DNA of 64,000 nucleotides from CAZNSX01 sp964575845 (lineage in GTDB: Bacteria > UBA8248 > CAZNSX01), in contig CAZNSX010000002.1 of the NCBI GenBank assembly GCA_964575845.1, positions 1 through 64,000 on the forward strand, in the 5' to 3' direction. Below, piece after piece: positions 53,709 to 62,688 of the stretch. The notes beneath the pieces are model-generated. The model made no database searches and was not told where the DNA came from. It worked only from the letters and a program-made list of their open reading frames with translations. Within the stretch, counting starts at the first letter, position 1, and each line of letters opens with the position of its first letter. The translations under genes and the position numbers were made by a program.

Positions 53709-54098
53709 TCAGATGACGGCTATGGCCTCTATCTCCACCAACCACTCCTTGCGGACGAGGGAGCCCACCTCCACAAACGTGGAGGCCGGAAGGTGGCCTT
53801 CCAGGAGTTCCGCTCGCGCCTCGTTGAACTGCTCCCTCAGGGACATGTCGGTTATGAAAATGTTCAGCTTCATCACATCTTTGAAGCTCGCCCCTGCGGC
53901 CGAGAGGACCCCTTTGATGTTCTTGAAGACCTGCCTGGTCTGCGCTTTGATGTCACCCGCGCCGACGACCTCTCCCGTGGTGGGGTCCTGAGGGACCTGT
54001 CCGGCAACGAAAATTACGGATCCTCCCTCGGCCCTCCAGCCGTAGGAGTAAGATGGAGGCTGCTTCCAGCCCCGGGGAAGGATCTGGGTTTTTTCCAT
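53709..54098 (-). CDS. RidA/YjgF family protein
   Basis: 129 residues from ATG 54098 (AGAAGGAG seven bases ahead); six codons are open upstream. VAGQVPQDP, QVFKNIKGVLSAAGASFKDV and the C-terminal VEIEAIAVI are RidA family marks. RidA proteins deaminate reactive enamines or imines, and other members are hydrolases. The usual arginine before the C-terminal EIEA appears shifted (SLVRKEWLVEIEA), so the activity is open. Convergent with the mandelate-racemase-type gene. Confidence 0.92.
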   Translation of the reverse strand: MEKTQILPRGWKQPPSYSYGWRAEGGSVIFVAGQVPQDPTTGEVVGAGDIKAQTRQVFKNIKGVLSAAGASFKDVMKLNIFITDMSLREQFNEARAELLEGHLPASTFVEVGSLVRKEWLVEIEAIAVI

Positions 54099-54251
54099 AG
54101 CCGTTCTCCTTCTCATTCAGTAGCATATGAGTAAACTCAGGGCTCCCTCGGATGGGGGGCTCATTTTAGGACTTGGCTCCCCCTGCGTCAAGGCGTTTGA
54201 GTATTTGAGTGGGGTAATTTGTATCTTCTCGGCAACGAGGGAGGATAAGCC

Positions 54252-55445
54252 ATGCTGCTAAACAGGGAAAGGGCTCTCGGGACAATGGATAAGTATGGGC
54301 TTAGCGCCCTTATAGCCACGAGCCCTGATAACGTAACTTATCTCAGTGACTTTAGCTGTCAGAACGCCCGTCTCTACCGGCATGTGAATGTCTTTGCCAT
54401 CCTTCCACGGAGGGATGACATAAGCCCCACCCTCATAGTCATCATGATGGATGTCGCAAATATTGCCGATGGCGCCAGCTGGATGGAGGAGGTGAGAACT
54501 TACGGAAGGTCCTTCATCCGCCTGCCCGAAGGGCTCATCCCGGAGGGCTCGGAGGTGAGGTTGATGAAGATACTCAAGGCCTCGGAGTTGAGTTCCCCCA
54601 ATTCGGCGGAGGCCCTCTGTAAAGCGATCGAGGATAAAGGGCTCGCAAAGGAAAGGGTCGGTTTGGATGAGGTTGGAATAGGCCACCGGCTTTGGGGGCT
54701 TCTCCAGGAGCGCTTCCCCGAGGCGGAGTTCGTCGAGGCTTCTGAAATCTTTCGTGAGATCCAGGTCATCAAGACAGAAGAGGAGTTAGCGCGCCTGAGG
54801 GAGGCCACCGAAATAAATGAGGCGGCGGTGGAGGAGGTTGCGGGAAGGATAGCGGTCGGGGTCAGCGAGGCGGAGCTCGCCCAGCTCTACCGTGAGGCCC
54901 TGGCTAGAAGGGGGGCGGATCTTGATTTTTGGAATACCGGAGGCGGCAGAAGGTCAGGCGGGTTCTTCCCCAGCGGGGACTACGCCCTGAAGCCCGGGGA
55001 CCTCTACCGCTTTGACGCGGGAAGCTGCTTCAGGCGCTACCATGCGGATGCCGGCGGGGTGGCTGTGCTGGGTGAGCCCACCGCAAGGCAGCGGGAGCTC
55101 TACGATGCCATCAGTGCCGGGATGGAGGCCGCCCTGGAGAAAGCGAGGCCGGGTGCCACCTACGCCGACCTCTTCAATGCGGCTGTCGGAGCGGTCGAGG
55201 CGAAGGGGATAAAAAACTATGATAAGCTGCGCTCCGACTGCGGCCACGGCATCGGGATAGAGGCCCGCCACCCCAATGTCTCAAGAGATAACACCGTTCC
55301 TCTGGAAGAGAACATGGTGGTCAATGTAGAGGTTCCCTACTATGAGGTGGGCTACGGAGGGGTGCAGAAAGAGTACTCCCTCCTCATAACCCGGAACGGA
55401 TTTGAGCTTCTGGTTCCGCTGGAGAGAAAGATGATCGTGGTTTAG
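54252..55445 (+). CDS. M24 family metallopeptidase (Xaa-Pro peptidase type), second copy
   Basis: 397 residues: creatinase-like N-terminal domain (about 5-165) and catalytic domain with metal ligands D255, D266, H332, E360 and E374. GC and codon use match the window, unlike the first M24 gene. It cleaves Xaa-Pro peptides or related bonds; the substrate is not clear. A GGGAGG site precedes the ATG. A GGGGAAG/CTTCCCC hairpin (55466-55488) lies at the junction with the convergent oxidoreductase gene. Confidence 0.92.
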   Translation: MLLNRERALGTMDKYGLSALIATSPDNVTYLSDFSCQNARLYRHVNVFAILPRRDDISPTLIVIMMDVANIADGASWMEEVRTYGRSFIRLPEGLIPEGSEVRLMKILKASELSSPNSAEALCKAIEDKGLAKERVGLDEVGIGHRLWGLLQERFPEAEFVEASEIFREIQVIKTEEELARLREATEINEAAVEEVAGRIAVGVSEAELAQLYREALARRGADLDFWNTGGGRRSGGFFPSGDYALKPGDLYRFDAGSCFRRYHADAGGVAVLGEPTARQRELYDAISAGMEAALEKARPGATYADLFNAAVGAVEAKGIKNYDKLRSDCGHGIGIEARHPNVSRDNTVPLEENMVVNVEVPYYEVGYGGVQKEYSLLITRNGFELLVPLERKMIVV

Positions 55446-55465
55446 GGGATGGTCGGAAGAACTGT

Positions 55466-55488
55466 GGGGAAGCCCCTCAGCCTTCCCC
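55466..55488. terminator. hairpin between convergent genes
   Basis: A 7-bp stem with a nine-base loop and no T-run sits exactly between the stops of the M24 gene and the oxidoreductase gene. It may serve as a weak bidirectional terminator. Confidence 0.35.
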
Positions 55489-57632
55489 TAACCCTCGGCC
55501 TTATAGACACGGCAAAGATTACCCCTGAGGGGAGTCGCTCCTGTTACCGGCTCATAAGGGGGGTCATTTGAGAGGATAACGTTAATATTGGAGTCGAAGA
55601 CCCCGTGAAGGGGGTCTTCTTTGCGCTCGGGAAACCACCAGTGCGAGTAAGCGTGAACGACCCTGCGGTCCACCGCTTCGGTGAGGGAGGCCCTGAGCTT
55701 CACACGTCCTCTCCCCTTGGGCGCCTCTACCCACACCCAGTCCCCTTCCCTTATTCCGAGCTCATCCGCCTTTTCGGGGTGAATCTCTAGGGTTGGGTCG
55801 GGAGCGATCTCCCTGAGCCAGGGGATCTGACGGTTTGCAGCATGGAAATATACCACATGGCGGGAGCCGGTTATGAGAATGAGGGGGTAATCTCTTGCCA
55901 GCTCGGGTGTAGAGGCCGGGGTCTCGGGGTTCTCCTGGTAGAAGGGCAAGGGGTCATGGCCATACTCTCTCAGGGTTTCAGAGTAAAGCTCCACCTTCCC
56001 TGAGGGGGTATTGAAGCCCTTCTCCTCATACTTCTTGTAGCGGATGGGGTCGGCCATATAGACTTTTTCCTTCAAGTCCTCAAAGGAAATTCTCATATTT
56101 CTCAAGCAGTAGGCATTGAACTCATCGCTTGAAGCCCAGCCCTCCGGCGGCTTAAGGCCCATCCTCCGGATTATCTCGAAGTCCACATCCCGCTCGTTCC
56201 GGGTCTCATACATGGGCTCCATGACTTTTCTTCGGGCCGCTATGAAGTAAGTGTAATAGTTGTACTCTATCTCGTTCCGCTCGAGATAGGTGCAGGGGGG
56301 GAGGATGAGGTCTGCCAGCTCGAGTGTGGGCGTCATGAAGAAATCCGAGCCAACAAGAAACTCTAACTTCATGAGGGCCTCATAGGTCTCCCGGCTTCCT
56401 TCCATTGCCAAGATGAGGTCGTTGAGGGCCCAGACGGCCTTCACGGGGTAGGGCTCGCCTGTGAGGATGGCGTGAATCACCGAAGGCGGATGGGCATAGT
56501 TGCCCACGAGGGAGCGAGAGCTGCTGAACAGGGGGAACTCCTTGGCACCTATGGTTCTATCCTCCACCTCGGGGGGAAGGCGGAGCTCCTCATGGACCAC
56601 CTGATAGCGGCTGGTGAAACCCTTGGGCCAGTTGGGAAAGAGGTGCCCTCCTTTGACATCGATGTTTCCGCAGATTGCAACCATGATAGAGATGGCCCGT
56701 ATGGTCTGGTTCACGTTGGTGCTCATGTGCACCCCCATCCGGGTGTGACAGGTGGCCGGGGTGTTCCGGGCGTAGGTTCTGGCCGCCTGGATGATGTCGT
56801 CCTCCGGGACCCAGGTGATCTCCGATACGCGGCTCGGCGGATAGGCCTCTATCCTCTGACGAAGCTCTTCAAATCCCAGACACCACCGGGAGACGAACTC
56901 CTTGTCGTAAAGCCCCTCATTAATGATGACGTGGAGCATCCCCAGGGCCAGGGCATCATCGGTGCCGGGCCTGAGCTGCAGGAAGAGGTCTGCCCTTGAG
57001 GCTATCTCCGTCATGCGGGGGTCCACGACGATGAGCTTGGCCCCTCGCTTTTTGCCTATCATGACGTCCCGGGCTCGGGTGGGATGGCTCATCACGGGGT
57101 TTCCGCCCCAGAGCATTATGCAGCGGCTGTTGTGGTAATCCAGGCCGATCTCCCCGGTGAGAAAATCACCGAACGTGAGCTTGTTGGCGATCACATTGGG
57201 GTAGTAGCAGTAGTGAGCATCGCTGTGAAAATGGGTGGGACTCCCCATGGCCGAGAGCCAGGCCATCTTGGTGGCGTGGCAGCAATGGGCCGCGGCATCC
57301 CCCCAGGACCAGGTAACAGCCTCGGGGCCCCACCGCTCCATGACCTCCCGAAAGCGGCTCGCCGCCGTATCGAGGGCCTCCTCCCAGGAAATTCTCTCCC
57401 ACTTTCCCTCTCCCCGCTCGCCAGCCCTCTTCATGGGATATTTCAACCTGTCGGGGTGGTAGAGGAACTGCACCGTCGAGAGGCCCTTGGGGCAGAGCAT
57501 GCCCTCATTCTGGGGAAACTCGGGGTCGCCCTCAACCTTAGCCACCTTTCCCTCCCCATCAAGAGTCACGAGCAGGCCGCAGGAACAGTGGCACTTATCG
57601 CAGAGAGTCCTCAGCCGACGCTCAGCCTCCAT
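55488..57632 (-). CDS. molybdo-/tungsto-pterin oxidoreductase, acetylene-hydratase branch, second copy
   Basis: 714 residues from ATG 57632, which has an AGGAGG site five bases ahead; 34 upstream codons lack a signal peptide. Cluster site C11, C14, C18, C47, with an extra C16; metal-ligating cysteine C142 in HYCYYP. As in the first copy, a histidine (H15) replaces the catalytic aspartate of acetylene hydratase. Many shared segments (GERGEGKWERISWEEALDTAA; TPSGKVELYSETL) show the two are paralogs, but identity is moderate. A cytoplasmic single-subunit enzyme is likely; partner subunits are absent. The reaction is unknown. Confidence 0.92.
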   Translation of the reverse strand: MEAERRLRTLCDKCHCSCGLLVTLDGEGKVAKVEGDPEFPQNEGMLCPKGLSTVQFLYHPDRLKYPMKRAGERGEGKWERISWEEALDTAASRFREVMERWGPEAVTWSWGDAAAHCCHATKMAWLSAMGSPTHFHSDAHYCYYPNVIANKLTFGDFLTGEIGLDYHNSRCIMLWGGNPVMSHPTRARDVMIGKKRGAKLIVVDPRMTEIASRADLFLQLRPGTDDALALGMLHVIINEGLYDKEFVSRWCLGFEELRQRIEAYPPSRVSEITWVPEDDIIQAARTYARNTPATCHTRMGVHMSTNVNQTIRAISIMVAICGNIDVKGGHLFPNWPKGFTSRYQVVHEELRLPPEVEDRTIGAKEFPLFSSSRSLVGNYAHPPSVIHAILTGEPYPVKAVWALNDLILAMEGSRETYEALMKLEFLVGSDFFMTPTLELADLILPPCTYLERNEIEYNYYTYFIAARRKVMEPMYETRNERDVDFEIIRRMGLKPPEGWASSDEFNAYCLRNMRISFEDLKEKVYMADPIRYKKYEEKGFNTPSGKVELYSETLREYGHDPLPFYQENPETPASTPELARDYPLILITGSRHVVYFHAANRQIPWLREIAPDPTLEIHPEKADELGIREGDWVWVEAPKGRGRVKLRASLTEAVDRRVVHAYSHWWFPERKEDPLHGVFDSNINVILSNDPPYEPVTGATPLRGNLCRVYKAEG

Positions 57633-57751
57633 CTCTCCCTCCTTCAGGTGCTTTGGGACGCCCTTTTTCGCTTTCTCTGAAGTTCCGCCAGCCTGGAAGG
57701 ACAGCAGAAACTTATCCATGGTAGAACTTATCACAGTTTACACGAGTGGGC

Positions 57752-57781
57752 TTGACAGGGAAAGGCGAGAGTGAATATAAT
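57752..57781 (+). promoter_or_regulatory. promoter of the ArsR-type regulator
   Basis: TTGACA (57752-57757) and TATAAT (57776-57781), both perfect, are 18 bases apart. Transcription would start near 57788, inside the operator. Confidence 0.8.
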
Positions 57782-57785
57782 CAAT

Positions 57786-57799
57786 TGAACAACTGTTCA
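57786..57799 (+). promoter_or_regulatory. ArsR/SmtB-type operator (palindrome)
   Basis: TGAACA-AC-TGTTCA is a perfect inverted repeat of the type bound by SmtB, CadC and CzrA. It overlaps the predicted start of transcription and ends 17 bases before the regulator gene, so bound repressor would block its promoter. Confidence 0.8.
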
Positions 57800-57816
57800 T
57801 ACATGGAGGCAATCCT

Positions 57817-58197
57817 ATGGCACCCTTAAAGGTTAAAGAAGAAGATGCAAGGGATGTCTGCCAGGTGGAATTCGTGGACCGAAAGAAGGTGGAATCCGTC
57901 CGCAAGTCCATGAAGGGCGAGCGCGCCTTCAATGAAATCGCCGAGACCTTCAAACTGCTGGGGGACCCCACCCGGACGAAGATCCTTTTTGCCCTCTCGC
58001 GGGAGGAGCTCTGCGTCTGCGACCTGGCGAACCTTCTGGGGCTCTCGGCCTCTGCCGTATCTCACCAGCTGAGGCTTCTGAGGAGCGTGAAGGTCGTCAA
58101 GTTCAGGAAAGAGGGAAAGATGGTCTATTACTCCCTGGATGATAGCCACATACTGAATCTCTTCACCGAATGCCTGAAGCACGTGGAGCATGCGTGA
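57817..58197 (+). CDS. ArsR/SmtB family metal-responsive repressor
   Basis: 126 residues. Winged-helix domain with ELCVCDLANLLG, the metal motif ELCxCD (C66, C68) of CadC-like sensors, plus an N-terminal C15 that could complete the site. The last helix also has the zinc site of CzrA: D109, H111, H122, H125. Both kinds of metal site are thus present, as in CadC-type proteins responding to Cd, Pb and Zn. It binds the palindrome ahead of its own gene; metal releases it. The P-type ATPase gene follows by 91 bases. A GGAGG site lies seven bases before the ATG. Confidence 0.94.
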   Translation: MAPLKVKEEDARDVCQVEFVDRKKVESVRKSMKGERAFNEIAETFKLLGDPTRTKILFALSREELCVCDLANLLGLSASAVSHQLRLLRSVKVVKFRKEGKMVYYSLDDSHILNLFTECLKHVEHA

Positions 58198-58226
58198 TAT
58201 ATTTTTTGTTTCAGTCTATGAATAGA

Positions 58227-58240
58227 TGAGCACATGTTTA
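58227..58240 (+). promoter_or_regulatory. second, imperfect ArsR-type operator
   Basis: TGAGCA-CA-TGTTTA differs from the palindrome at 57786 in one base per half-site plus the two-base centre. It lies 49 bases before the ATPase start, so the repressor may also act there. Confidence 0.4.
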
Positions 58241-58288
58241 TGGGTTCTGAGCGAAAACTCTTTGCTTTCTTAAGGGAGTTCTTCAACC

Positions 58289-60436
58289 GTGAGCCAGGAT
58301 AAAGACAGGGGGCGGCTCAGCCTGCTTGTCGGCGGCATGGATTGCCCGGAGTGCGCCCAGAAGATAGAGATGGCGCTGGGGGAGGTGGAGGGGGTTCTCT
58401 CTGCTTCCCTCAATTTTGCCACGGGCCGGCTCGAGGTGCGTCTCAGACCCGAAGGGCCTGAGGCGGAAAGTGTGAAAGCAAGGGTGAGAGCCCTGGGCTA
58501 TGAGGTGATGGAGCCGGGAGAAAAGGCGGGTGGCACTTCAAGGGAAACATTTGAGGGGGGCTTTTCCCAAAGGAAGCCCCTTTTTCTAACTCTCTGCTCA
58601 GGGCTTTTCACGGGCCTGGGCCTTCTCTTGGGGGTCCTGGGCTACCGGGAACTCCTGACAATCCCCTTCTTACTCGCGGCCATCTTCACGGGCGGCTATT
58701 ACATAGGCCCCAAAGCCTTGAGAGCCGCCCGGCGCCTCAGCCCCGACATGAACCTCCTCATGAGCATAGCCGTCATAGGGGCTGCCCTCATCGGTCAGTG
58801 GCTTGAAGGGGCGACAGTTGTCTTCCTCTTCTCTCTGGCCCAGCTCCTCGAGTCCGCAACGATGGATAGGGCGAGGCGGGCCATCCAGTCTCTGATGGAA
58901 CTCTCCCCGGCCGAGGCATTTGTGAGACGAGACGGGCGGGAGCCCAAGGTCCCCGTGGATGAGGTGGTGGAAGGTGAGCTCATCCTTGTCCGTCCCGGGG
59001 AGAAGGTACCCCTCGATGGCCGGATAGTGCACGGTTGCTCATCCCTCAACCAGGCTCCGATAACGGGCGAGTCCATGCCCGTGGAGAAGGAGGAGGGGGA
59101 GCCTGTTTTTGCCGGCACGATAAACGGCGAAGGTGCCCTCGAGGTCGAGGTCACCCACGGTTTCAGGGATACCACTCTTGCCAGGATCATCTCCTTAGTG
59201 GAAGAAGCTCAGACCAAGAAGGCACCAACACAGCGTCTTGTCGATAGGTTTTCAGCCTATTACACGCCCGTCGTCATATGCGGGGCTGTGGCCCTGGTGC
59301 TGATTCCGAGTGTATTTTTTGGTCTCCCCTTCACGGATTGGTTCTACCGGGCTCTTGTGCTCCTGGTCATCGCCTGCCCCTGCGCGCTCGTGCTCTCCAC
59401 CCCTGTCTCAATAGTCTCGGGCCTCACCAGCGCAGCCCGAAGCGGCATCCTCATCAAGGGAGGTGCCCACCTGGAAGCGATGGCAGCACTCAAGGTCATC
59501 TGCTTCGATAAAACCGGCACCCTCACCGAGGGCGTCCCACGGGTGATGGACGTCATTCCCGTCAAAGGGTTCTCCCGCGAGAGGCTTCTCACGGTAGCCG
59601 CGGCCGCAGAGAGCCGCTCCGAGCACCCGATAGCAAGAGCCATCATGGAGAGAGCCGAGGAGCATGAGCTCATTCTCCCCGAGGTGCGGAGCTTTCAGGC
59701 TCTTCCAGGCATGGGGGCAAGGGCCTTTTTGGATGGGGAGCCCGTCCTCATCGGAAGCCACCGCCTCTTCGAAGAAGAGGGACTCTGCGACCACAGCGTT
59801 GACTCTCGGCTCTTGAGCCTGGAGGATGAGGGGAAGACGGTTGTCATGATAGGATGCGGACACGAGCTTCTGGGCGTTCTGGGCGTGGCCGACGGCGTGA
59901 GGAAGGAGGCTGCTCCCGCCCTCAGGGCCCTTCGTCGGCTGGGCATAAGGAGATTGGTGATGCTCACCGGGGATAATAAGGGGACGGCACGGGCCATCGC
60001 GCAGAAGCTGGGGGTGGATGAGTACAGGGCCGAGTTGCTCCCCGAGGGCAAGGTTGAAGCCGTGCGGGAGGAGCTCTCCCGCCATGGAAGGGTCGCCATG
60101 GTGGGGGATGGAGTGAATGACGCCCCGGCACTCGTGGCCGCCTCGGTGGGGGTTGCCATGGGCACGGCGGGAACCGATGCCGCACTTGAGATAGCCGACA
60201 TCGCGCTTATGGCCGATGACCTGGAAAAGTTACCGCTGGCCCTCAGGCTCAGCCGAAAGACCCTGCGGGTCATAAAAGAGAATATTACCTTCTCCCTCGT
60301 CGTGAAGGCCATTTTTCTGGCTCTGGCCGTGCCGGGTCTGGCTACCCTCTGGATGGCCATTGCAGCCGACATGGGGGTTTCCCTTCTGGTCATAGCAAAC
60401 GGCTTAAGGCTTCTTCGCTTGAAGGCCTCCCACTGA
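58289..60436 (+). CDS. heavy-metal P-type ATPase, Zn/Cd/Pb exporter type
   Basis: 715 residues. An N-terminal metal-binding domain with GMDCPEC (C19, C22), TGES at 259-262, the transmembrane CPC at 363-365, phosphorylation motif DKTGT at 407-411, SEHP near 450 and the hinge VGDGVNDAPAL define a P1B ATPase; IACPCALVLSTPVS fits the Zn/Cd branch (ZntA/CadA). It exports divalent metal across the inner membrane. It starts with GTG at 58289 behind GGGAG. The ArsR-type repressor upstream surely controls it. Confidence 0.95.
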   Translation: MSQDKDRGRLSLLVGGMDCPECAQKIEMALGEVEGVLSASLNFATGRLEVRLRPEGPEAESVKARVRALGYEVMEPGEKAGGTSRETFEGGFSQRKPLFLTLCSGLFTGLGLLLGVLGYRELLTIPFLLAAIFTGGYYIGPKALRAARRLSPDMNLLMSIAVIGAALIGQWLEGATVVFLFSLAQLLESATMDRARRAIQSLMELSPAEAFVRRDGREPKVPVDEVVEGELILVRPGEKVPLDGRIVHGCSSLNQAPITGESMPVEKEEGEPVFAGTINGEGALEVEVTHGFRDTTLARIISLVEEAQTKKAPTQRLVDRFSAYYTPVVICGAVALVLIPSVFFGLPFTDWFYRALVLLVIACPCALVLSTPVSIVSGLTSAARSGILIKGGAHLEAMAALKVICFDKTGTLTEGVPRVMDVIPVKGFSRERLLTVAAAAESRSEHPIARAIMERAEEHELILPEVRSFQALPGMGARAFLDGEPVLIGSHRLFEEEGLCDHSVDSRLLSLEDEGKTVVMIGCGHELLGVLGVADGVRKEAAPALRALRRLGIRRLVMLTGDNKGTARAIAQKLGVDEYRAELLPEGKVEAVREELSRHGRVAMVGDGVNDAPALVAASVGVAMGTAGTDAALEIADIALMADDLEKLPLALRLSRKTLRVIKENITFSLVVKAIFLALAVPGLATLWMAIAADMGVSLLVIANGLRLLRLKASH

Positions 60437-60590
60437 ACATCCCCCGCGCCTTCGGGGAATAGTTCTTCAACCAAATCTATTCTCATTCAGTGACAAGAGG
60501 GTGCGGAGCCTTCCGCTCCGGAAAGAGTGCATCCGACAACGGGGGATGGGGCCAATCCCTGAAAGAGAGCCCTTTCCCGGGGAGAACGCG

Positions 60591-60953
60591 ATGAGAGTTT
60601 ATTTGAAAGCCTTTCTTCTCCTTGTCCTGATAGGCGCCTTCATGGCTGGCGGGGGCTTTCTAATTGATGCCGAGGGTAGGGAGAAGGCGGATAAGGTGGT
60701 GCAAGTGGTGGTAGAGGGTTTTGCTTTTGCACCGGCGGAGGTAACGATATCTCCCGGCCAGAGCGTGAGGTGGGTCAACAGGGATGCCACCCCTCACACC
60801 GCGACCAGCGGAGATGGAAAGCCAGACGGTAAATTTGACTCAGGAAATATCTATAAGGGAGCTTCCTTCAGCCACACCTTCACCTCTCAGGGAAGCTACC
60901 TTTACTACTGTGCCCTTCATCCGTTTATGAAGGCGAAGGTAGTGGTAAAGTAG
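60591..60953 (+). CDS. cupredoxin (plastocyanin/azurin-like) secreted copper protein
   Basis: 120 residues from ATG 60591 (GGGGAG site six to seven bases ahead); 30 codons are open upstream. Signal anchor or peptide at 5-25. Type 1 copper ligands are in place: TPHT histidine, then the C-terminal C, H and M in YYCALHPFM. GFAFAPAEVTISPGQSVRWVN is the plastocyanin fold start. It carries electrons or copper in the periplasm. It follows the metal exporter, 154 bp downstream, and may be unrelated to its control. Confidence 0.92.
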   Translation: MRVYLKAFLLLVLIGAFMAGGGFLIDAEGREKADKVVQVVVEGFAFAPAEVTISPGQSVRWVNRDATPHTATSGDGKPDGKFDSGNIYKGASFSHTFTSQGSYLYYCALHPFMKAKVVVK

Positions 60954-61059
60954 CGGGAGCTCTCGCGGGGGCCATCGGGTATGGAGGGGTCGCTTCCACC
61001 GGTCCCGTGGTCACCCCTTTTATCCCGGGCTCTTGAAAACCTCTCTGGCGTGTCTCTCT

Positions 61060-61812
61060 TCAGAGGAGGCTCCAGAGCCAGCTCGGGGTCAGCTTTATGG
61101 TGTAGCTGTTCAGAATGGTCCAGTAGCCTGAAATCAGCAGAATGCCCATGACTATGAGCAGTACCCCGCCCCCCACGTGAATCACGCGGATCGCCCTCCT
61201 GAACCTCTGGAAGAAGCTGAGGAAGTAGTTAAAGGCGAGCGCGCTGAGCAGGAAGGGCACCGCCAGACCAGCGGCATATACGGCCAGGAGAGCGGTGCCG
61301 GACGCGGCACTCCCCCTGGAAGCGGCGAGTGTGAGAATGGCGCCCAGAATGGGTCCCACGCAGGGGGTCCACCCAAGGCCGAAGGAAAACCCGATGGCGA
61401 GAGCCCCCAAATACCCCGCCGGTTTCGAGCGAAAGTCAACGGCACGGTGCTCCTGGATGAGAAAGGGCAATTTCACGACTCCCGTGAGGAGCAAGCCGAA
61501 AAAGATGACCACAAGGCCGCCCAAAACGGTTATGGATTCACGGTAAGAGCTTAAGAACTGACCGGCCAGGCTGAAGGAAGCACCGAGAGAAATGAAGACA
61601 ACCGAGAAGCCCAGGATAAAAAGAGAGGCATTGAGCATGAGAGCACGGTTAAGGGCTCTCTCCCGCATCCCCGCCGTCTCCAACTCAGAGAAAGAAGCTC
61701 CGGAGACATAAGAGAGATAAGAGGGCACAAGGGGCAGGACGCAGGGCGAAAGAAAAGAGACAACTCCTGCGGCCAGGGCCAGGAATATCGAGGTCTGCTG
61801 GCTGAGCTCCAT
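61060..61812 (-). CDS. ccdA: cytochrome c biogenesis protein, CcdA/DsbD family
   Basis: 250 residues with six to seven helices. The two redox cysteines are C24 (LSPCVLPL) and C150 (WTPCVGP), each next to proline as in CcdA. It takes electrons from cytoplasmic thioredoxin across the membrane to periplasmic thiol proteins, as needed for cytochrome c maturation. It is convergent with the cupredoxin gene. No partner thioredoxin-like gene is adjacent. Confidence 0.95.
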   Translation of the reverse strand: MELSQQTSIFLALAAGVVSFLSPCVLPLVPSYLSYVSGASFSELETAGMRERALNRALMLNASLFILGFSVVFISLGASFSLAGQFLSSYRESITVLGGLVVIFFGLLLTGVVKLPFLIQEHRAVDFRSKPAGYLGALAIGFSFGLGWTPCVGPILGAILTLAASRGSAASGTALLAVYAAGLAVPFLLSALAFNYFLSFFQRFRRAIRVIHVGGGVLLIVMGILLISGYWTILNSYTIKLTPSWLWSLL

Positions 61813-62006
61813 CTACACCCCCTTTCGGGTCTGAAGGAAAAATAAATCTTATTTTTTAACAAAAGTCCATTCCATTCTATGCCCGACCCTCAGAATTTCG
61901 TGGCTAGACTGAGAGGGGGTGCGGGAATAAAAGAGCCTCCCTCTAAGTTTAAAAATGGATTTGAAGCGATAACGAGTCAAAATCCTGGAGGGAAGGAGAG
62001 AACGCA

Positions 62007-62531
62007 ATGCAAAAGTTCGCAGCCTCTGTGGCGGTTATTCTTTTTCTAGCGGGCTGCGCCGCTTTTCTGAGCCAGAAGGACTTGGAAGGACGCTATGGGG
62101 CTAACCCCCCTGCGGTCATTGCCATCCACGTGGCTGATTATCTCACGCCCCCAGAGCCTCCCAGAATTTATCTCGAGGCCCGGGACCCTGATGGCGACCT
62201 CGCCGTCATAGATTACGTCATCGACCCAGGTGGTCCGCATCAGCCTTACTACGGGGCGGTCTTCGTGGGAAGAAAAGATGCCAGCGAGCTCTCCGGCTAC
62301 CTGTGGCTGGAGACAAAATACTATGACTATTTCACCCGCGCGCGAAGTCGGGAGTTCCGCGGAACCATCTACTTGGAGGACAGAGCGGGACATCTGAGCA
62401 AGCCCGTAAATTTCTCCATCGATGGTTATGGAAAAGAGCCTGCAAGGGACAAAAAGCCCGCTGAACTCGCCCGATTCAAAGAAAAGGCCCTCGGCCCAAT
62501 GCACTTCGAGCTGGATTTGGCCAGGGATTGA
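62007..62531 (+). CDS. predicted lipoprotein of unknown function
   Basis: 174 residues. The N-terminal signal ends in the lipobox LAGC (C17), so the protein is anchored by lipid to a membrane. The mature part reads like a single beta-sandwich domain (IYLEARDPDGDLAVIDYVID) with a charged C-terminal tail, a bit like Ig-like/cadherin repeats. I do not recognise the family. It has a strong GGAGGG...GGAG site. It is divergent from ccdA. Confidence 0.75.
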   Translation: MQKFAASVAVILFLAGCAAFLSQKDLEGRYGANPPAVIAIHVADYLTPPEPPRIYLEARDPDGDLAVIDYVIDPGGPHQPYYGAVFVGRKDASELSGYLWLETKYYDYFTRARSREFRGTIYLEDRAGHLSKPVNFSIDGYGKEPARDKKPAELARFKEKALGPMHFELDLARD

Positions 62532-62688
62532 GACTCATCAAGAGTCTGGCCTTTGAGTCCTTCTCTTGATATTCTTATGATGAAGGAAGAGACTTAGCAA
62601 ACCGGGAGCGTTCCCTTCTCCGGGGAGGAACCCTGTCTCTTCTCCATCTCGCCCGTAAGCTCCGGGCCATCATGGGTTTTTCTCACCT

